Source: CALLCD01 sp039196965 (GTDB lineage: Bacteria > Pseudomonadota > Alphaproteobacteria > Caulobacterales > Hyphomonadaceae). From it: DNA of 64,000 nucleotides. The notes beneath the pieces were generated by a model. It did not search any database. It was not told the origin of the DNA and saw only the letters and a program-made list of their open reading frames with translations. Below are positions 34,533 to 44,300 of this stretch, piece by piece. Location of the stretch: positions 1 through 64,000 of the forward strand of contig JBCCUK010000003.1 of the NCBI GenBank assembly GCA_039196965.1, in the 5' to 3' direction. The position numbers and the translations under genes are program-made. How positions within the stretch are numbered: the first letter of the stretch is position 1; each line of letters opens with the position of its first letter.

Positions 34533-36704
34533 TTATCCAATGATCAGTTTGCCTATCTCATCGTTGATATGGCCGATCACGTAAAGCGGTGCCCCGTTCC
34601 TTTCGAATGCTTCTATGGTTTCATGAACTGCCTCACTTGGAAGTGTTGCCAGCAGTCCGCCGGCAGTTTGTGGATCGAATAAGAGATCATGACAGGTCTC
34701 GGTCGATATGTATTCCATGACGGCCTGCCTGTTCGATTGCCATAGCGATGATCTCACGCCTGCTGCGGAGAGATCTGCTGCGCCCTCGTAAAGAGGAACA
34801 TCTTCCCAGTTCAACTCCACGCCAACCCTCGATGCCATCGCGATATTCAAAAGATGGCCGGCGAGACCAAAGCCCGTAACATCGGTCATTGCCGTCGCTG
34901 TCCTTGCCAAAATTTCGGCATCGCGCGACATTGGGCGGGCCATCTCGTCGAGCGCGGCGAAGACCCAGTCGGCATTCGCTTTCTTCGCCATCTCACCGGC
35001 CAGTATCACGCCGGTTCCAATTGGTTTCGTCAGAACCAGAACGTCGTCGTCGCGTACGCCGCTGAGTTTGACTGGTGGTTTGTCGCTCCACCCGGTCACT
35101 GCGAAGCCGACAGACAGTTCGGGCCCCTGTGATGTATGGCCGCCAGATATTTCCGCGCCTGAAGCCTCGATGACCTTTCTCGCGGCCGACATGATTTGTT
35201 CGAGCATACGTTGTTGCAATGTCGAAGACATGGGGGGAAGTATGATGGAAGCGAGCGCTTTTGAAGGCCTCGCGCCCATGGCCCAGATATCACCGAGAGC
35301 ATGTGTGGCTGCGATGGCCGAGAACGTCCAGGGGTCGGCCCAGAATTCTCTGAGATGATCGGTTGTCATCACATGGAAGCGACCATCAATCTCTTCTATG
35401 GAGGAATCATCGCCCGTGAGTGCGGGGGGTGCCAACTTCGTATCTGTGATCGTTCGCAGTGTATCGATATCGACTTTCGCCCCACAACCGCCGCAGAGGG
35501 GCGGGGTTTTAAGCATCAGCTCTCTAACACCGTCCGCTACAATTTCCGGGGGTGACCCGACCGACATATCGGGAAGCTCGCTAAGCCGTGTCATAAAGCG
35601 CTGATCTATTCTGTCTTTGAGGCTCCAGAGCCGATCACCGGACAAGGAGAGCCCGAACTTTACAGCGGTCGCAGATTTTCGCCCGAGTGATATGAGTTTT
35701 AGATAGTCTTGCTGCGGACGAAAGCTCTGAAGTGCACCAAAGCCCAGAGCTGCTCTTAGATTGTTGTACAGAACGGGTGCCTGGTGAACGGCGAATACAC
35801 CGGCTTTTTCGCGGGGCGAGTCCGTCATATGGGCACAGTCGCCAGCAGCGAAGACATTGGTATCCGCACCGCAACGCAAGTACCGATCAACGTTCAGAAA
35901 GCCGTCAATTGCAGGCAATCCGCTTTTGTTTACCCAGTCATAAGCACGTGCGCCGGTCGCCCCTATGATGAAATCCGCATGTAAGGACGTGCTGTCCTCA
36001 AATTCGATGGTTTGATTTTGAGCACCCGTAACAACTCGCCCGCATGTATAGGCGATGCCAGCACTCTTGAGCTGGTATAGCAGGCGTTTGCGCTCGTTAG
36101 GTGCGAGGCCTTCCAAAGGCTGATCTTTTGCATCAACGATTTGGATCTGAGCGTCTATGCGAAGCGATACCGCTAGCCTGTGGTGTATCGCCAGCGCAAC
36201 TTCGACACCTCCCACACCGCCGCCGATGATCAGTATCTTTTGCTGTGTTTTTGAGAGTTCAACAGTTTGTAGATAGGCATCCCAAGCCGATGCAAACCTT
36301 GCCAAAGGTTTGATGGGGATAATGTGTGAGTCCGGATGATCGCCTAGCCCCGGCAGGGCACTATGGGCTCCGATATTGATGGACAGAGCATCGTAGAAAA
36401 TTGCCGGGCGGCCCTGAAACTCCACACACTGGCGACCCGGGTCAATTCCAGTCGCTGCAGCTTTCACAAAACTTGCGCCTGCATGGCGGGCAAGCCGGAC
36501 CAAATCAATGTCGAGCTCGGATCTTTGGTAATGGCCCGCGATATAGCCCGGAAGCATACCTGAATAGGATGGCTTCGGGTTTGGGTCGATCACTGTAAGG
36601 CGCGCTCCGGCAAGCGGCGACATACCCCATTTTTTGAGTAAAAGTGCATGGGAATGCCCGCCGCCAATGAGCACAAGGTCTCTTGTCTGGGGAACAGGAA
36701 ACAA
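34533..36704 (-). CDS. selD: Selenide, water dikinase fused to an NDH-like flavoprotein
   Basis: 723 residues, about twice the usual SelD length. Residues 1-380 are an FAD/NAD(P)-binding pyridine-nucleotide oxidoreductase of the NDH-2-like type: FAD motif LIGGGHSH (12-19), NAD motif IIGGGVGGVEVA (159-170) and the second FAD motif TNVFAAGDCA (282-291). Residues about 400-723 are SelD, with catalytic C407 and K410 in GGCGAK, then LTGDDSSIEEIDG and MTDVTGFGLAGHLLN. SelD makes selenophosphate from selenide and ATP. The flavoprotein half may supply reduced selenium or handle a redox partner. TTG start with GGGAG 11 bases upstream. It is divergent from selA and convergent with the selenoprotein gene. 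Confidence 0.95.
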   Translation of the reverse strand: MFPVPQTRDLVLIGGGHSHALLLKKWGMSPLAGARLTVIDPNPKPSYSGMLPGYIAGHYQRSELDIDLVRLARHAGASFVKAAATGIDPGRQCVEFQGRPAIFYDALSINIGAHSALPGLGDHPDSHIIPIKPLARFASAWDAYLQTVELSKTQQKILIIGGGVGGVEVALAIHHRLAVSLRIDAQIQIVDAKDQPLEGLAPNERKRLLYQLKSAGIAYTCGRVVTGAQNQTIEFEDSTSLHADFIIGATGARAYDWVNKSGLPAIDGFLNVDRYLRCGADTNVFAAGDCAHMTDSPREKAGVFAVHQAPVLYNNLRAALGFGALQSFRPQQDYLKLISLGRKSATAVKFGLSLSGDRLWSLKDRIDQRFMTRLSELPDMSVGSPPEIVADGVRELMLKTPPLCGGCGAKVDIDTLRTITDTKLAPPALTGDDSSIEEIDGRFHVMTTDHLREFWADPWTFSAIAATHALGDIWAMGARPSKALASIILPPMSSTLQQRMLEQIMSAARKVIEASGAEISGGHTSQGPELSVGFAVTGWSDKPPVKLSGVRDDDVLVLTKPIGTGVILAGEMAKKANADWVFAALDEMARPMSRDAEILARTATAMTDVTGFGLAGHLLNIAMASRVGVELNWEDVPLYEGAADLSAAGVRSSLWQSNRQAVMEYISTETCHDLLFDPQTAGGLLATLPSEAVHETIEAFERNGAPLYVIGHINDEIGKLIIG

Positions 36705-36863
36705 CAGTTTGAATTCTCCCTGCTTTTCATTGCAGTAAACGGTCTAGTGTATGCAAAAGCGTAATGTCTTGCGCAATGAATGGCTAATTCCTAGTAACAG
36801 CTTATCGGCGTCTGAAAAGTATCAGACCAGGCGGGAATTCGTACCGATGAGAGCGGACCGGGT

Positions 36864-38270
36864 ATGAAGGAAAACAAGGAGATAGACCTAAACTCTCGTA
36901 TGAGGACCTTGCCGTCCGTACAGCGTCTTCTGGAAACGCCGGACGCAAAGACGCTTGTTGAAGAGTTTTCGCATTCCGAAGTTACAGACGCGCTTCGCGA
37001 TCTGATCGCAGTAAGTCGAGCGGCCCTTGCATCAGGCAAGGATCCAGTTGATTTTGAGAGCAAGCAATTTCCCGATCTTGTCTCAAACTACATTCAACGG
37101 AACCGACAACCAAATTTGATGCGGACGATAAATGCGTCCGGCATTCTGGTGCATACCAATCTTGGTCGTGCACCACTTGCTCCTGAGGCGATGGCAGCGA
37201 TTTCAGATATTGCGCAGGGATACAGCAATCTGGAGTTCGACCTTGATGCGGGTGCGCGCGGGTCCCGGCATGAACATACCGCGGAACTGTTGGCGGATCT
37301 GACGGGAGCGGATGATGCGATTGTCGTCAACAATTGTGCAGCTGCTGTAGTTCTCTGCCTATCTGCTCTCGCGACCGATAAGGAAGTAATTGTATCGCGC
37401 GGCGAGCTGATCGAAATTGGAGGGTCGTTCCGACTTCCGGATGTCATTGCCCAAAGCGGTGCGCGCCTAAAAGAGGTCGGCGCAACCAATAAGACACATC
37501 TGCGAGATTACGAGCTGGCGATCACGGAAGATGCACGTATACTGATGAAGAGTCACACCAGTAATTACAAGATTGTAGGCTTTTCTACGGCACCTGATCG
37601 CAAGTCACTCTGCACGCTTGCGGCATCTCAAAACTTGATCGTGATGGAAGATCTTGGCAGCGGGGTTCTGATTGATCTCTCGCCCTATGGACTGCCGGAC
37701 GAGCCCGTTGTCGGGGACATTTTGAAAATGGGCGTGGACCTTATAACGTTTTCTGGAGACAAACTGCTTGGCGGACCGCAGGCAGGAATCATTGCGGGCC
37801 GTGCAGACCTGATTGCCGCAATCAAGACGCACCCACTCGCACGCGCAGTCCGCATCGACAAGCTGTCTCTCGCTGCGCTGGAGGCGACGCTGCGTTTGTA
37901 CAAACCACCGCATAATCCGATCAAAGATATTCCTGTGCTCCGTATGCTGTCAGAGCCCGTCGAGGATGTCCGTCAGCGTGCGCACGATTTGCAGTCAGCG
38001 CTTGGGAGCGGCGGGGTGTCATCTCGGGTCACTGAAAGCACGGCTTCGGCCGGTGGTGGCTCGCTGCCAGCTCACGATATCAAAAGTGCAGCCATTGTGC
38101 CGTATTTGAGAACCACGAGTCCTCATCATTTTGCCAACCGGCTGAGGCAAGGTGAAATTCCAGTGATTGCCCGCATCAGTAAGGAAGAGCTCCTGCTGGA
38201 CCTGCGGACCGTTAGCGAGCGAGATCTCAAGCCCCTCGCAAATGCTGTGATTGCCGCGATGCCTTCATGA
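36864..38270 (+). CDS. selA: L-seryl-tRNA(Sec) selenium transferase
   Basis: 468 residues. A fold-type I PLP enzyme that replaces the serine hydroxyl on seryl-tRNA(Sec) with selenium from selenophosphate. Visible marks: the N-terminal domain (LPSVQRLLETP), NASGILVHTNLGRAPL (90-105), YSNLEFDLDAGARGSR (120-135), VNNCAAAV (155-162) and the Schiff-base Lys300 in LITFSGDKLLGGPQAGI. Assembles as a decamer in characterised bacteria. The stop overlaps the selB start by 4 bases. Confidence 0.97.
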   Translation: MKENKEIDLNSRMRTLPSVQRLLETPDAKTLVEEFSHSEVTDALRDLIAVSRAALASGKDPVDFESKQFPDLVSNYIQRNRQPNLMRTINASGILVHTNLGRAPLAPEAMAAISDIAQGYSNLEFDLDAGARGSRHEHTAELLADLTGADDAIVVNNCAAAVVLCLSALATDKEVIVSRGELIEIGGSFRLPDVIAQSGARLKEVGATNKTHLRDYELAITEDARILMKSHTSNYKIVGFSTAPDRKSLCTLAASQNLIVMEDLGSGVLIDLSPYGLPDEPVVGDILKMGVDLITFSGDKLLGGPQAGIIAGRADLIAAIKTHPLARAVRIDKLSLAALEATLRLYKPPHNPIKDIPVLRMLSEPVEDVRQRAHDLQSALGSGGVSSRVTESTASAGGGSLPAHDIKSAAIVPYLRTTSPHHFANRLRQGEIPVIARISKEELLLDLRTVSERDLKPLANAVIAAMPS

Positions 38271-40165
38271 GCTCCAGCCAAAAGACTTGCGCGATTATTG
38301 TAATTGGCCATGTCGATCATGGGAAGACATCGCTCGTGCGTGCGATGACCGGCATGGAAACCGATCGCCTTGCCGAGGAGAAGCGCCGTGGCTTATCGAT
38401 ATCCCTCGGATTTGCACATAAGGCGTATGCGTCAGGTATCGCTGATTTTATCGATGCACCCGGACATGAAGACTTCATCAGGAACATGGTTGCTGGATCC
38501 TCTGGCGCTAATGCAGCGCTGCTGGTTGTGTCCGGTGTTGACGGTGTGGAGCGCCAGACCCGCGAACATCTCCAGATCGCGCATATGTTGAGTATACAAC
38601 GAGGCGTCGTTGCGATTACCAAGTCCGATCTTTCTGATTCATATGATCGGGAAATTGTCCGCGAGGAGGTATTGGACTTATTGTCTGGTACGCCGCTGGA
38701 GGGCGCGCCAACAGTTTTCTGTTCCGCTATGACAGGCGACGGAATCGAGCAGCTGGAGCAGGAAATTGATCGTCTTGTTCATAATGCGCAGTGTCCGCCA
38801 CCTTTGCCGGGCGTCTATCTCCCCGTTGACAGAGCTTTCACCGCACCAGGTCTTGGAACCGTTGTGACAGGCACTCTGCTCGGCGGCGATCTGACCGCTG
38901 ATACCGAAATTGTCATCGAACCAAGTGGCGAAGTCGCGGCGGTACGGGGGCTGCATGTGCATGGAGAAGGGCAAGACGAGGCTCAGATCGGAGGACGCAC
39001 TGCGATCAACCTGCGCGGTATTGATCTGGAGCAGGTGACACGAGGTGATGTTGTATGCGCACCGAATGCCTTTCATCGGGGCCAGTTTATCGATATCCAG
39101 CTTGCGATATCATCATCGGCGAGTCGGCCACTCCGCCATATGGAAATGATCAGGGTGCTGATTGGAACATATTCTGGCATGGCAGAGCTGAGGCTACTGG
39201 ATCGGCGTGAAATACCTCCCGGTGCTGAAGCATTTGCTCAGATACGCTTCGAAAATGATCTCGTATCCCATGCCGGGCAGAAGCTTGTTATACGTCTGCC
39301 GTCACCATCTGAAACGATTGGGGGCGGGCGGGTGATTGATCCTTCCGCTCCGAAAAGCAAATCGGGCGATGCGCGCAGGCTGAAGGTTCTATCGGCCGCT
39401 GTCCAGCAAGATATACTCGGCATTGCTAAAGCCCTCTTTGCGCATTCGGAGACTACGTCATTACAGGAAATTGCGCGACTGACCCTGAAAACCCGTGAGG
39501 AGATTTTGGCTGAACTAGCGCCGCAATTCGATCAGATCGGGTCTGACGAACTGGTGGAAAAGGATCTCGTCGCAGATTGCAGCCAGGAGTATATCAGTGA
39601 ATTGTCGAGCTTTCACGCGGCGGCACCGGTCAAGACGGGTATGCAAAGGGCAGACTTGGAAACCACACTGGCTCGCTCATTTCCAGCCAAGGTGATTAAT
39701 CACTGCGAGGCGCTGCTTGTCGAAGCAGGTCAGATAAAGCGGCGGGATAGTATGGTCTGGGTGGCGACGCACGATCCGCTCTCAACCTTGTCCGATGCTG
39801 ACCTGCAGCGCCTGCTGGAATTGGAAGCGAAGATACGTGCCGGCGGCGTATCCCCGCCCGATTTGAAAGAGCTCGAAAGCTCGTCAGAAGATAGAAGCTT
39901 GTTGGCGGCCCTTGTCGAAACCGGGCGCGTGGTTCGCCAAAGAAATGATGCGCTTGATCGCGATTTCCTGTTTCATAAAATTGCATTGGAGGCAGCGGTC
40001 CAAGAAATCGCCCGTGCGTTCCCATTTCCAACTCTGTTCAAAACCGGAGATGCGCGATCAGTGCTGAACACGTCCCGGAAATTTATTGTTCCTATCCTGG
40101 AGTATCTGGACAGGGAGGGGGTAACATTTCGTGACGGCGACCAACGGCGCATTCGTCGGGATTGA
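38267..40165 (+). CDS. selB: Selenocysteine-specific elongation factor
   Basis: 632 residues, normal length. GTPase domain with P-loop GHVDHGKTSL (14-23), switch II DAPGHEDFIRNM (63-74) and the specificity motif TKSD (118-121). EF-Tu-like beta-barrel domains follow, and then C-terminal winged helices (about 380-632) that bind the SECIS hairpin. It delivers Sec-tRNA(Sec) to the ribosome at UGA. tRNA-Sec begins 40 bases after the stop, consistent with one selA-selB-selC transcript. Confidence 0.97.
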   Translation: MSSSQKTCAIIVIGHVDHGKTSLVRAMTGMETDRLAEEKRRGLSISLGFAHKAYASGIADFIDAPGHEDFIRNMVAGSSGANAALLVVSGVDGVERQTREHLQIAHMLSIQRGVVAITKSDLSDSYDREIVREEVLDLLSGTPLEGAPTVFCSAMTGDGIEQLEQEIDRLVHNAQCPPPLPGVYLPVDRAFTAPGLGTVVTGTLLGGDLTADTEIVIEPSGEVAAVRGLHVHGEGQDEAQIGGRTAINLRGIDLEQVTRGDVVCAPNAFHRGQFIDIQLAISSSASRPLRHMEMIRVLIGTYSGMAELRLLDRREIPPGAEAFAQIRFENDLVSHAGQKLVIRLPSPSETIGGGRVIDPSAPKSKSGDARRLKVLSAAVQQDILGIAKALFAHSETTSLQEIARLTLKTREEILAELAPQFDQIGSDELVEKDLVADCSQEYISELSSFHAAAPVKTGMQRADLETTLARSFPAKVINHCEALLVEAGQIKRRDSMVWVATHDPLSTLSDADLQRLLELEAKIRAGGVSPPDLKELESSSEDRSLLAALVETGRVVRQRNDALDRDFLFHKIALEAAVQEIARAFPFPTLFKTGDARSVLNTSRKFIVPILEYLDREGVTFRDGDQRRIRRD

Positions 40166-40205
40166 GAATTGAATAAAGATATGGCTGCGTTAAACAGCTC
40201 ATATT

Positions 40206-40300
40206 GGAGGTGACTGGAGTCTGGTGGCTTCCCTGGTCTTCAAAACCATGGACGCGCTGTGCAAGCGTGTGGTGGGTTCGATTCCCATCCACCTCCGCCA
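40206..40300 (+). tRNA. selC: tRNA-Sec (anticodon UCA)
   Basis: 95 bases including an encoded CCA. Acceptor strand GGAGGTG pairs with CACCTCC, followed by discriminator G and CCA. The anticodon loop CTTCAAA places TCA at 40240-40242, reading UGA. The variable arm is long (ACGC and GCGT stem), and the T arm holds GGTTCGATTCC. These match bacterial selenocysteine tRNA. It lies just after selB. Confidence 0.96.
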
Positions 40301-40851
40301 AAATTTGACTAACGGACTATCGGACAGTCCATGCTGTTGAAGCCTTTCAGTTTAGCCTTGGCCGAAAGCGTAGCATGGCTTGTTCTTGCCTGCGGATTTT
40401 TAGACCCAGGTTGTTAATCCGATTAAGACGATGAAGGGTGTCTCTGGGTCAAACGCTGTTATAGTAGATGTCTATACTCTACTAATGCGATGAATTTTAG
40501 TCACTCCAATTCGGTTAATGGAAAGTGAGCATTCACTGTCACTACTAACTGATCGATTTCCTGGGAAGTTTCGAAATGTTGAACAAGGGTTCTTTGCATC
40601 AGAAGACGTTGGGGTAAGGCGTTCCCGTTCAAATGGGCGTTTTCCTAAAAGTGCTCAAGTTGCCGCTGTTAGGTTGAAACCACTTTTTGAAAAGCTCGCC
40701 GAATAGCGAAGCAGAATGCCCTTACCTGAAGGTGAGTGAGCAAGTATCGTGGCAAAAATATCCGGATACCAGCCGATAATCCCTCATAATGCTTTTCAAG
40801 TAGATTAAATATGCTAGCGTCACTCTTGTAATAATATCACGAGGGTTGGTG
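40301..40851. other. Gene-free stretch after tRNA-Sec
   Basis: About 550 bases, visibly more AT-rich than the surroundings. A GGACT/AGTCC hairpin follows the tRNA (40313-40330) but has no T-run. A perfect inverted repeat TAGTAGA (40462-40468) / TCTACTA (40478-40484) lies in the middle. A 62-codon frame at 40518-40706 has no ribosome binding site and no recognisable domain. The position right after a tRNA gene is typical of integration sites, but I see no integrase and no repeat of the tRNA end. The promoter of the BNR-repeat gene should lie near its right end. Confidence 0.5.
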
Positions 40852-43800
40852 ATGAAGTTTCTAAATGCCGCATTTATCGCATCAACGATGCTCTTTTCGG
40901 GCGGCGTCGCTTGTTCGCAGTCCGATGACGGAGAGGATCAGCCGCCGCTGTCCAGTCCGACCTTCGAGGCCTTTAATCTCCGCAATATTGGACCAGCCTT
41001 CATGTCTGGCCGGATCGCTGACATCGCGATTGTTCAGGACGATCCAGCCACTTGGTATGTGGGCGTCGGCTCCGGTGGCGTCTGGAAAACCGAGAACGCT
41101 GGTACGACATGGGTTCCGCTTTTCGATGAGCAACCATCTTATTCGATCGGGTCCATAGGGCTCGATCCATCAGATCCCAATCGAGTTTGGGTTGGCACTG
41201 GAGAGAACCATGGTGGCCGGCATCTCGGCTTTGGCGACGGCATTTACAAATCAAATGATGGCGGCGCGACGTGGGAAAAATCCGGGTTGGAAGAATCCGA
41301 ACATATTTCCAAAATCATCGTGCACCCGGAAGATCCGAACACGGTATGGGTGGCATCCCAGGGCCCACTTTGGTCACCGGGTGGCGAGCGCGGTGTCTTC
41401 AAGACGACCGATGGCGGCGAAACCTGGGAGGCGGTCCTTACATCCGAAAATGAGTATACCGGCGCGACGGATTTGATAGCTGATCCAAGAAATCCGGACC
41501 GGCTCTACGCCGCCATGTGGCAACATCATCGAACGGTTGCTGCTTATGTCGGGGGCGGACCTGAGAGCGGTATTTGGAAATCTGAGGATGGCGGAGAAAC
41601 ATGGGTCGAGCTGGAAACAGGTCTGCCCGAAGGAAACATGGGCAAGATCGGTCTTGCTATCTCTCCGATCCGGCCGGATGTGGTCTATGCCGCAATTGAA
41701 GAAGATCGCCGGACGGGTGGCATTTGGCGCTCAGAAAACCGCGGCGCAAGCTGGACGAAGATGTCGGACACGGTCGGCCAAGGCACAGGGCCTCACTATT
41801 ACCAAGAGCTTTATGCCAGCCCCCATGTCTTCGATCGTATTTATATGGTTTCGAACACCTCGCAGATCTCCAATGATGGTGGCAAAACATTCAGTGATTT
41901 GAACAATGAGTACAAACATGTCGATGACCATGCCATCGCTTTTCGCCCTGACGATCCAGAATACATCTTGTTTGGTTCCGATGGCGGTCTTTATGAGAGC
42001 TACGACCATACGAAGACATGGCGGTTCATAAACAATCTGCCAGTGACGCAGTTTTACAAAGTCGCTGTGGATGATGCCGAGCCATTCTATTTCGTTTATG
42101 GCGGCACCCAGGACAATAATTCTCAAGGTGGCCCGTCACGCACGGACAATCGTCACGGGATTCGAAATTCCGACTGGTTCATCACGCTCTTCGCCGATGG
42201 TCATCAGTCCGCAATCGAACCGGGCAACCCGGACATCATGTATGCCGAATGGCAGCAGGGGAACCTTGCGCGTGTAGACCGGATTACCGGCGAAATCGTT
42301 CACATCCAACCGCAGGCGCGCCCCGGCGAGCCAGTCGAGCGGTTTAACTGGGATGCGCCGATTTATGTGAGCGCGCACAATCCAACACGGCTTTACTTTG
42401 CCTCTCAGCGCCTCTGGCGGTCCGACAATCGCGGCGACACCTGGACCCCTATTTCCGGTGATTTGACGAGAGATGAAGACCGCATGCAACTGCCTGTTCA
42501 GGGGCGGAAATGGTCATGGGACGCTGGATGGGACATCTATGCCATGTCTGTCTACAATACGATCACCTCGATCGGGGAATCTCCGCTGAATGAGAACATT
42601 CTCTATATCGGCACAGACGATGGGATCATTCAATCAACGAGCGATGGCGGAGAGACCTGGACGCGTACCGAAGTCGGCCGACTTCCTGGTGTGCCCGACA
42701 CTGCTTTCGTCAATGATGTACGAGGCGACTTGTTTGATCCCGATACGGTCTATGTTGCGCTCGATAATCACAAGTACGGTGACTACAAACCCTATCTTCT
42801 GAAATCCACCAATCGCGGACGGACCTGGCGTTCTATCACCGGAGATATTCCGGACCGCCACCTTGTCTGGCGGATCGTTCAGGATCACGTAAATCCGAAC
42901 CTTCTCTTCACAGCTACCGAGTTTGGGTTGTTCTTCACACTGGATGGAGGGCAAAAATGGGTTGAGCTGACAGGAGATGCTCCAACCATTTCCTTCCGTG
43001 ATGTGACCATTCAGCGCCGCGAAGATGATCTGGTCGCCGCTTCTTTCGGGCGCGGGTTTTTCGTTGTTGACGACATCTCACCACTACGGGCATTGACCGA
43101 GCGGTCTCTGGAAGAAGACGCGCTTCTCTTCGCTGGCCGCGACGCCCTTTGGTACATAGAACAACATCCTCTGGCCTTCTCGGAAGGTGGGGCTCAGGGA
43201 CATGGCTTCTATCGTGCACCAAACCCGCCATTCGGGGCTAACTTTACCTATTATCTGTCGGAAGATTCCCAGTCTCTGGAGGAAAGTCGACAGGAAAGAG
43301 AAAAACCTCTCAACGAAGAAAATGAAGATACGCCATTCCCGGGTTTTGAAGCAATCACGGAAGAGCTTCAGGAGACAGCACCGACGGTATGGCTAACGGT
43401 ACGCGATTCCGATGGGAATGTTGTGCGCCGCCTCGAAGGTCCGGCGAAGAAGGGCTTTCACCGGGTGAACTGGGATCTACGGTTCCCGAACACTACGACC
43501 GTGTTTGTTCCCGAGGGAGAGGAGGACGAGCCGTCCGGCTTCCTCGTGTCTCCGGGTGAATACACAGTGTCGTTGTCACGCCGCGTTCGCGGGCAGACCA
43601 CCGAGCTTGTGCCGTCCCAGTCCTTTACAGTTAAGCGTCTGCGCGATGGGGCTCTGGCACCTCAATCCGATGCCATGGCTTTCTGGGAACAGGTAGCGCA
43701 ACTCGACCGGTCAGTCACAGCGGCAGGGATCACGTTGACCGAGCTTGAAACCAAAATTGGATTCCTGAAGACAGCAGCTGGCCGTGCGAAGGGGGGCGAT

Positions 43801-44127
43801 CCTGTAGCGCTTGACAATGGCTGGCAGGCGATCCGGGAGGAAGCCAATGCTCTAGGCGAATTGCTGAACGGGAACGCGGCGCGCAACGCGCTCTTCGAAC
43901 GTACACTGCCAACTGTGCGCAGTCGCCTAAATGTGGTTCTTACTGGGCTCGGTGGATCGACTTATGGCCCGACCCAGACTCATCGGGAACAGTATGGTTT
44001 CGCCGAGGCTGAGTTCGGCTCCATTCGGAGCCGGCTGGCCGCGCTGGTCGACACTACCATTCCGAATTTTGAAGCTGAACTGCTAGCTGCGGATGCACCA
44101 TGGGTTCCCGGAGGGAAAATTCCTTAA
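40852..44127 (+). CDS. Exported BNR/Asp-box repeat protein (VPS10/sortilin-like beta-propeller)
   Basis: 1091 residues from the ATG at 40852, with GAGGG seven bases upstream. An N-terminal hydrophobic signal (KFLNAAFIASTMLFSGGVAC) suggests a secreted protein or lipoprotein. Residues about 30-750 contain about eleven Asp-box-type repeats of the form S-x-D-G-G-x-T-W (for example SNDGGATWEKSG, TTDGGETWEAVL, STNRGRTWRSI), which build beta-propellers. The C-terminal 330 residues include a beta-sandwich-like part (DSDGNVVRRLEGPAKKG) and an alpha-helical end. Related proteins are annotated as sialidase-like or VPS10-domain proteins; the sialidase active site is not evident, so I do not assign an enzyme activity. 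Single-gene unit. Confidence 0.85.
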   Translation: MKFLNAAFIASTMLFSGGVACSQSDDGEDQPPLSSPTFEAFNLRNIGPAFMSGRIADIAIVQDDPATWYVGVGSGGVWKTENAGTTWVPLFDEQPSYSIGSIGLDPSDPNRVWVGTGENHGGRHLGFGDGIYKSNDGGATWEKSGLEESEHISKIIVHPEDPNTVWVASQGPLWSPGGERGVFKTTDGGETWEAVLTSENEYTGATDLIADPRNPDRLYAAMWQHHRTVAAYVGGGPESGIWKSEDGGETWVELETGLPEGNMGKIGLAISPIRPDVVYAAIEEDRRTGGIWRSENRGASWTKMSDTVGQGTGPHYYQELYASPHVFDRIYMVSNTSQISNDGGKTFSDLNNEYKHVDDHAIAFRPDDPEYILFGSDGGLYESYDHTKTWRFINNLPVTQFYKVAVDDAEPFYFVYGGTQDNNSQGGPSRTDNRHGIRNSDWFITLFADGHQSAIEPGNPDIMYAEWQQGNLARVDRITGEIVHIQPQARPGEPVERFNWDAPIYVSAHNPTRLYFASQRLWRSDNRGDTWTPISGDLTRDEDRMQLPVQGRKWSWDAGWDIYAMSVYNTITSIGESPLNENILYIGTDDGIIQSTSDGGETWTRTEVGRLPGVPDTAFVNDVRGDLFDPDTVYVALDNHKYGDYKPYLLKSTNRGRTWRSITGDIPDRHLVWRIVQDHVNPNLLFTATEFGLFFTLDGGQKWVELTGDAPTISFRDVTIQRREDDLVAASFGRGFFVVDDISPLRALTERSLEEDALLFAGRDALWYIEQHPLAFSEGGAQGHGFYRAPNPPFGANFTYYLSEDSQSLEESRQEREKPLNEENEDTPFPGFEAITEELQETAPTVWLTVRDSDGNVVRRLEGPAKKGFHRVNWDLRFPNTTTVFVPEGEEDEPSGFLVSPGEYTVSLSRRVRGQTTELVPSQSFTVKRLRDGALAPQSDAMAFWEQVAQLDRSVTAAGITLTELETKIGFLKTAAGRAKGGDPVALDNGWQAIREEANALGELLNGNAARNALFERTLPTVRSRLNVVLTGLGGSTYGPTQTHREQYGFAEAEFGSIRSRLAALVDTTIPNFEAELLAADAPWVPGGKIP

Positions 44128-44242
44128 GAATTGTGGTATTGGTAATCATGTTCGGCAAGTACGCCGTTGATTATTTAGATTACAGTTTCACGGACCTGTT
44201 TGGCAGCTGCTTGGGCTAAAGGGATTTTCAGGTAAAACTTTT

Positions 44243-44275
44243 ATCCCGGAATTTGCGACGACAAAGACCCGGGAT
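44243..44275. terminator. Weak hairpin between two convergent genes
   Basis: ATCCCGG (44243-44249) pairs with CCGGGAT (44269-44275) across a 19-base loop, with only TTTAAA after it. It sits between the BNR-repeat gene and the convergent small secreted-protein gene. Confidence 0.35.
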
Positions 44276-44300
44276 TTAAAGATACATGACAATTCATGCC

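Noticed and set aside
40518..40706. 62-codon frame after tRNA-Sec
   Set aside because: No ribosome binding site and no recognisable sequence; in an AT-rich empty region.
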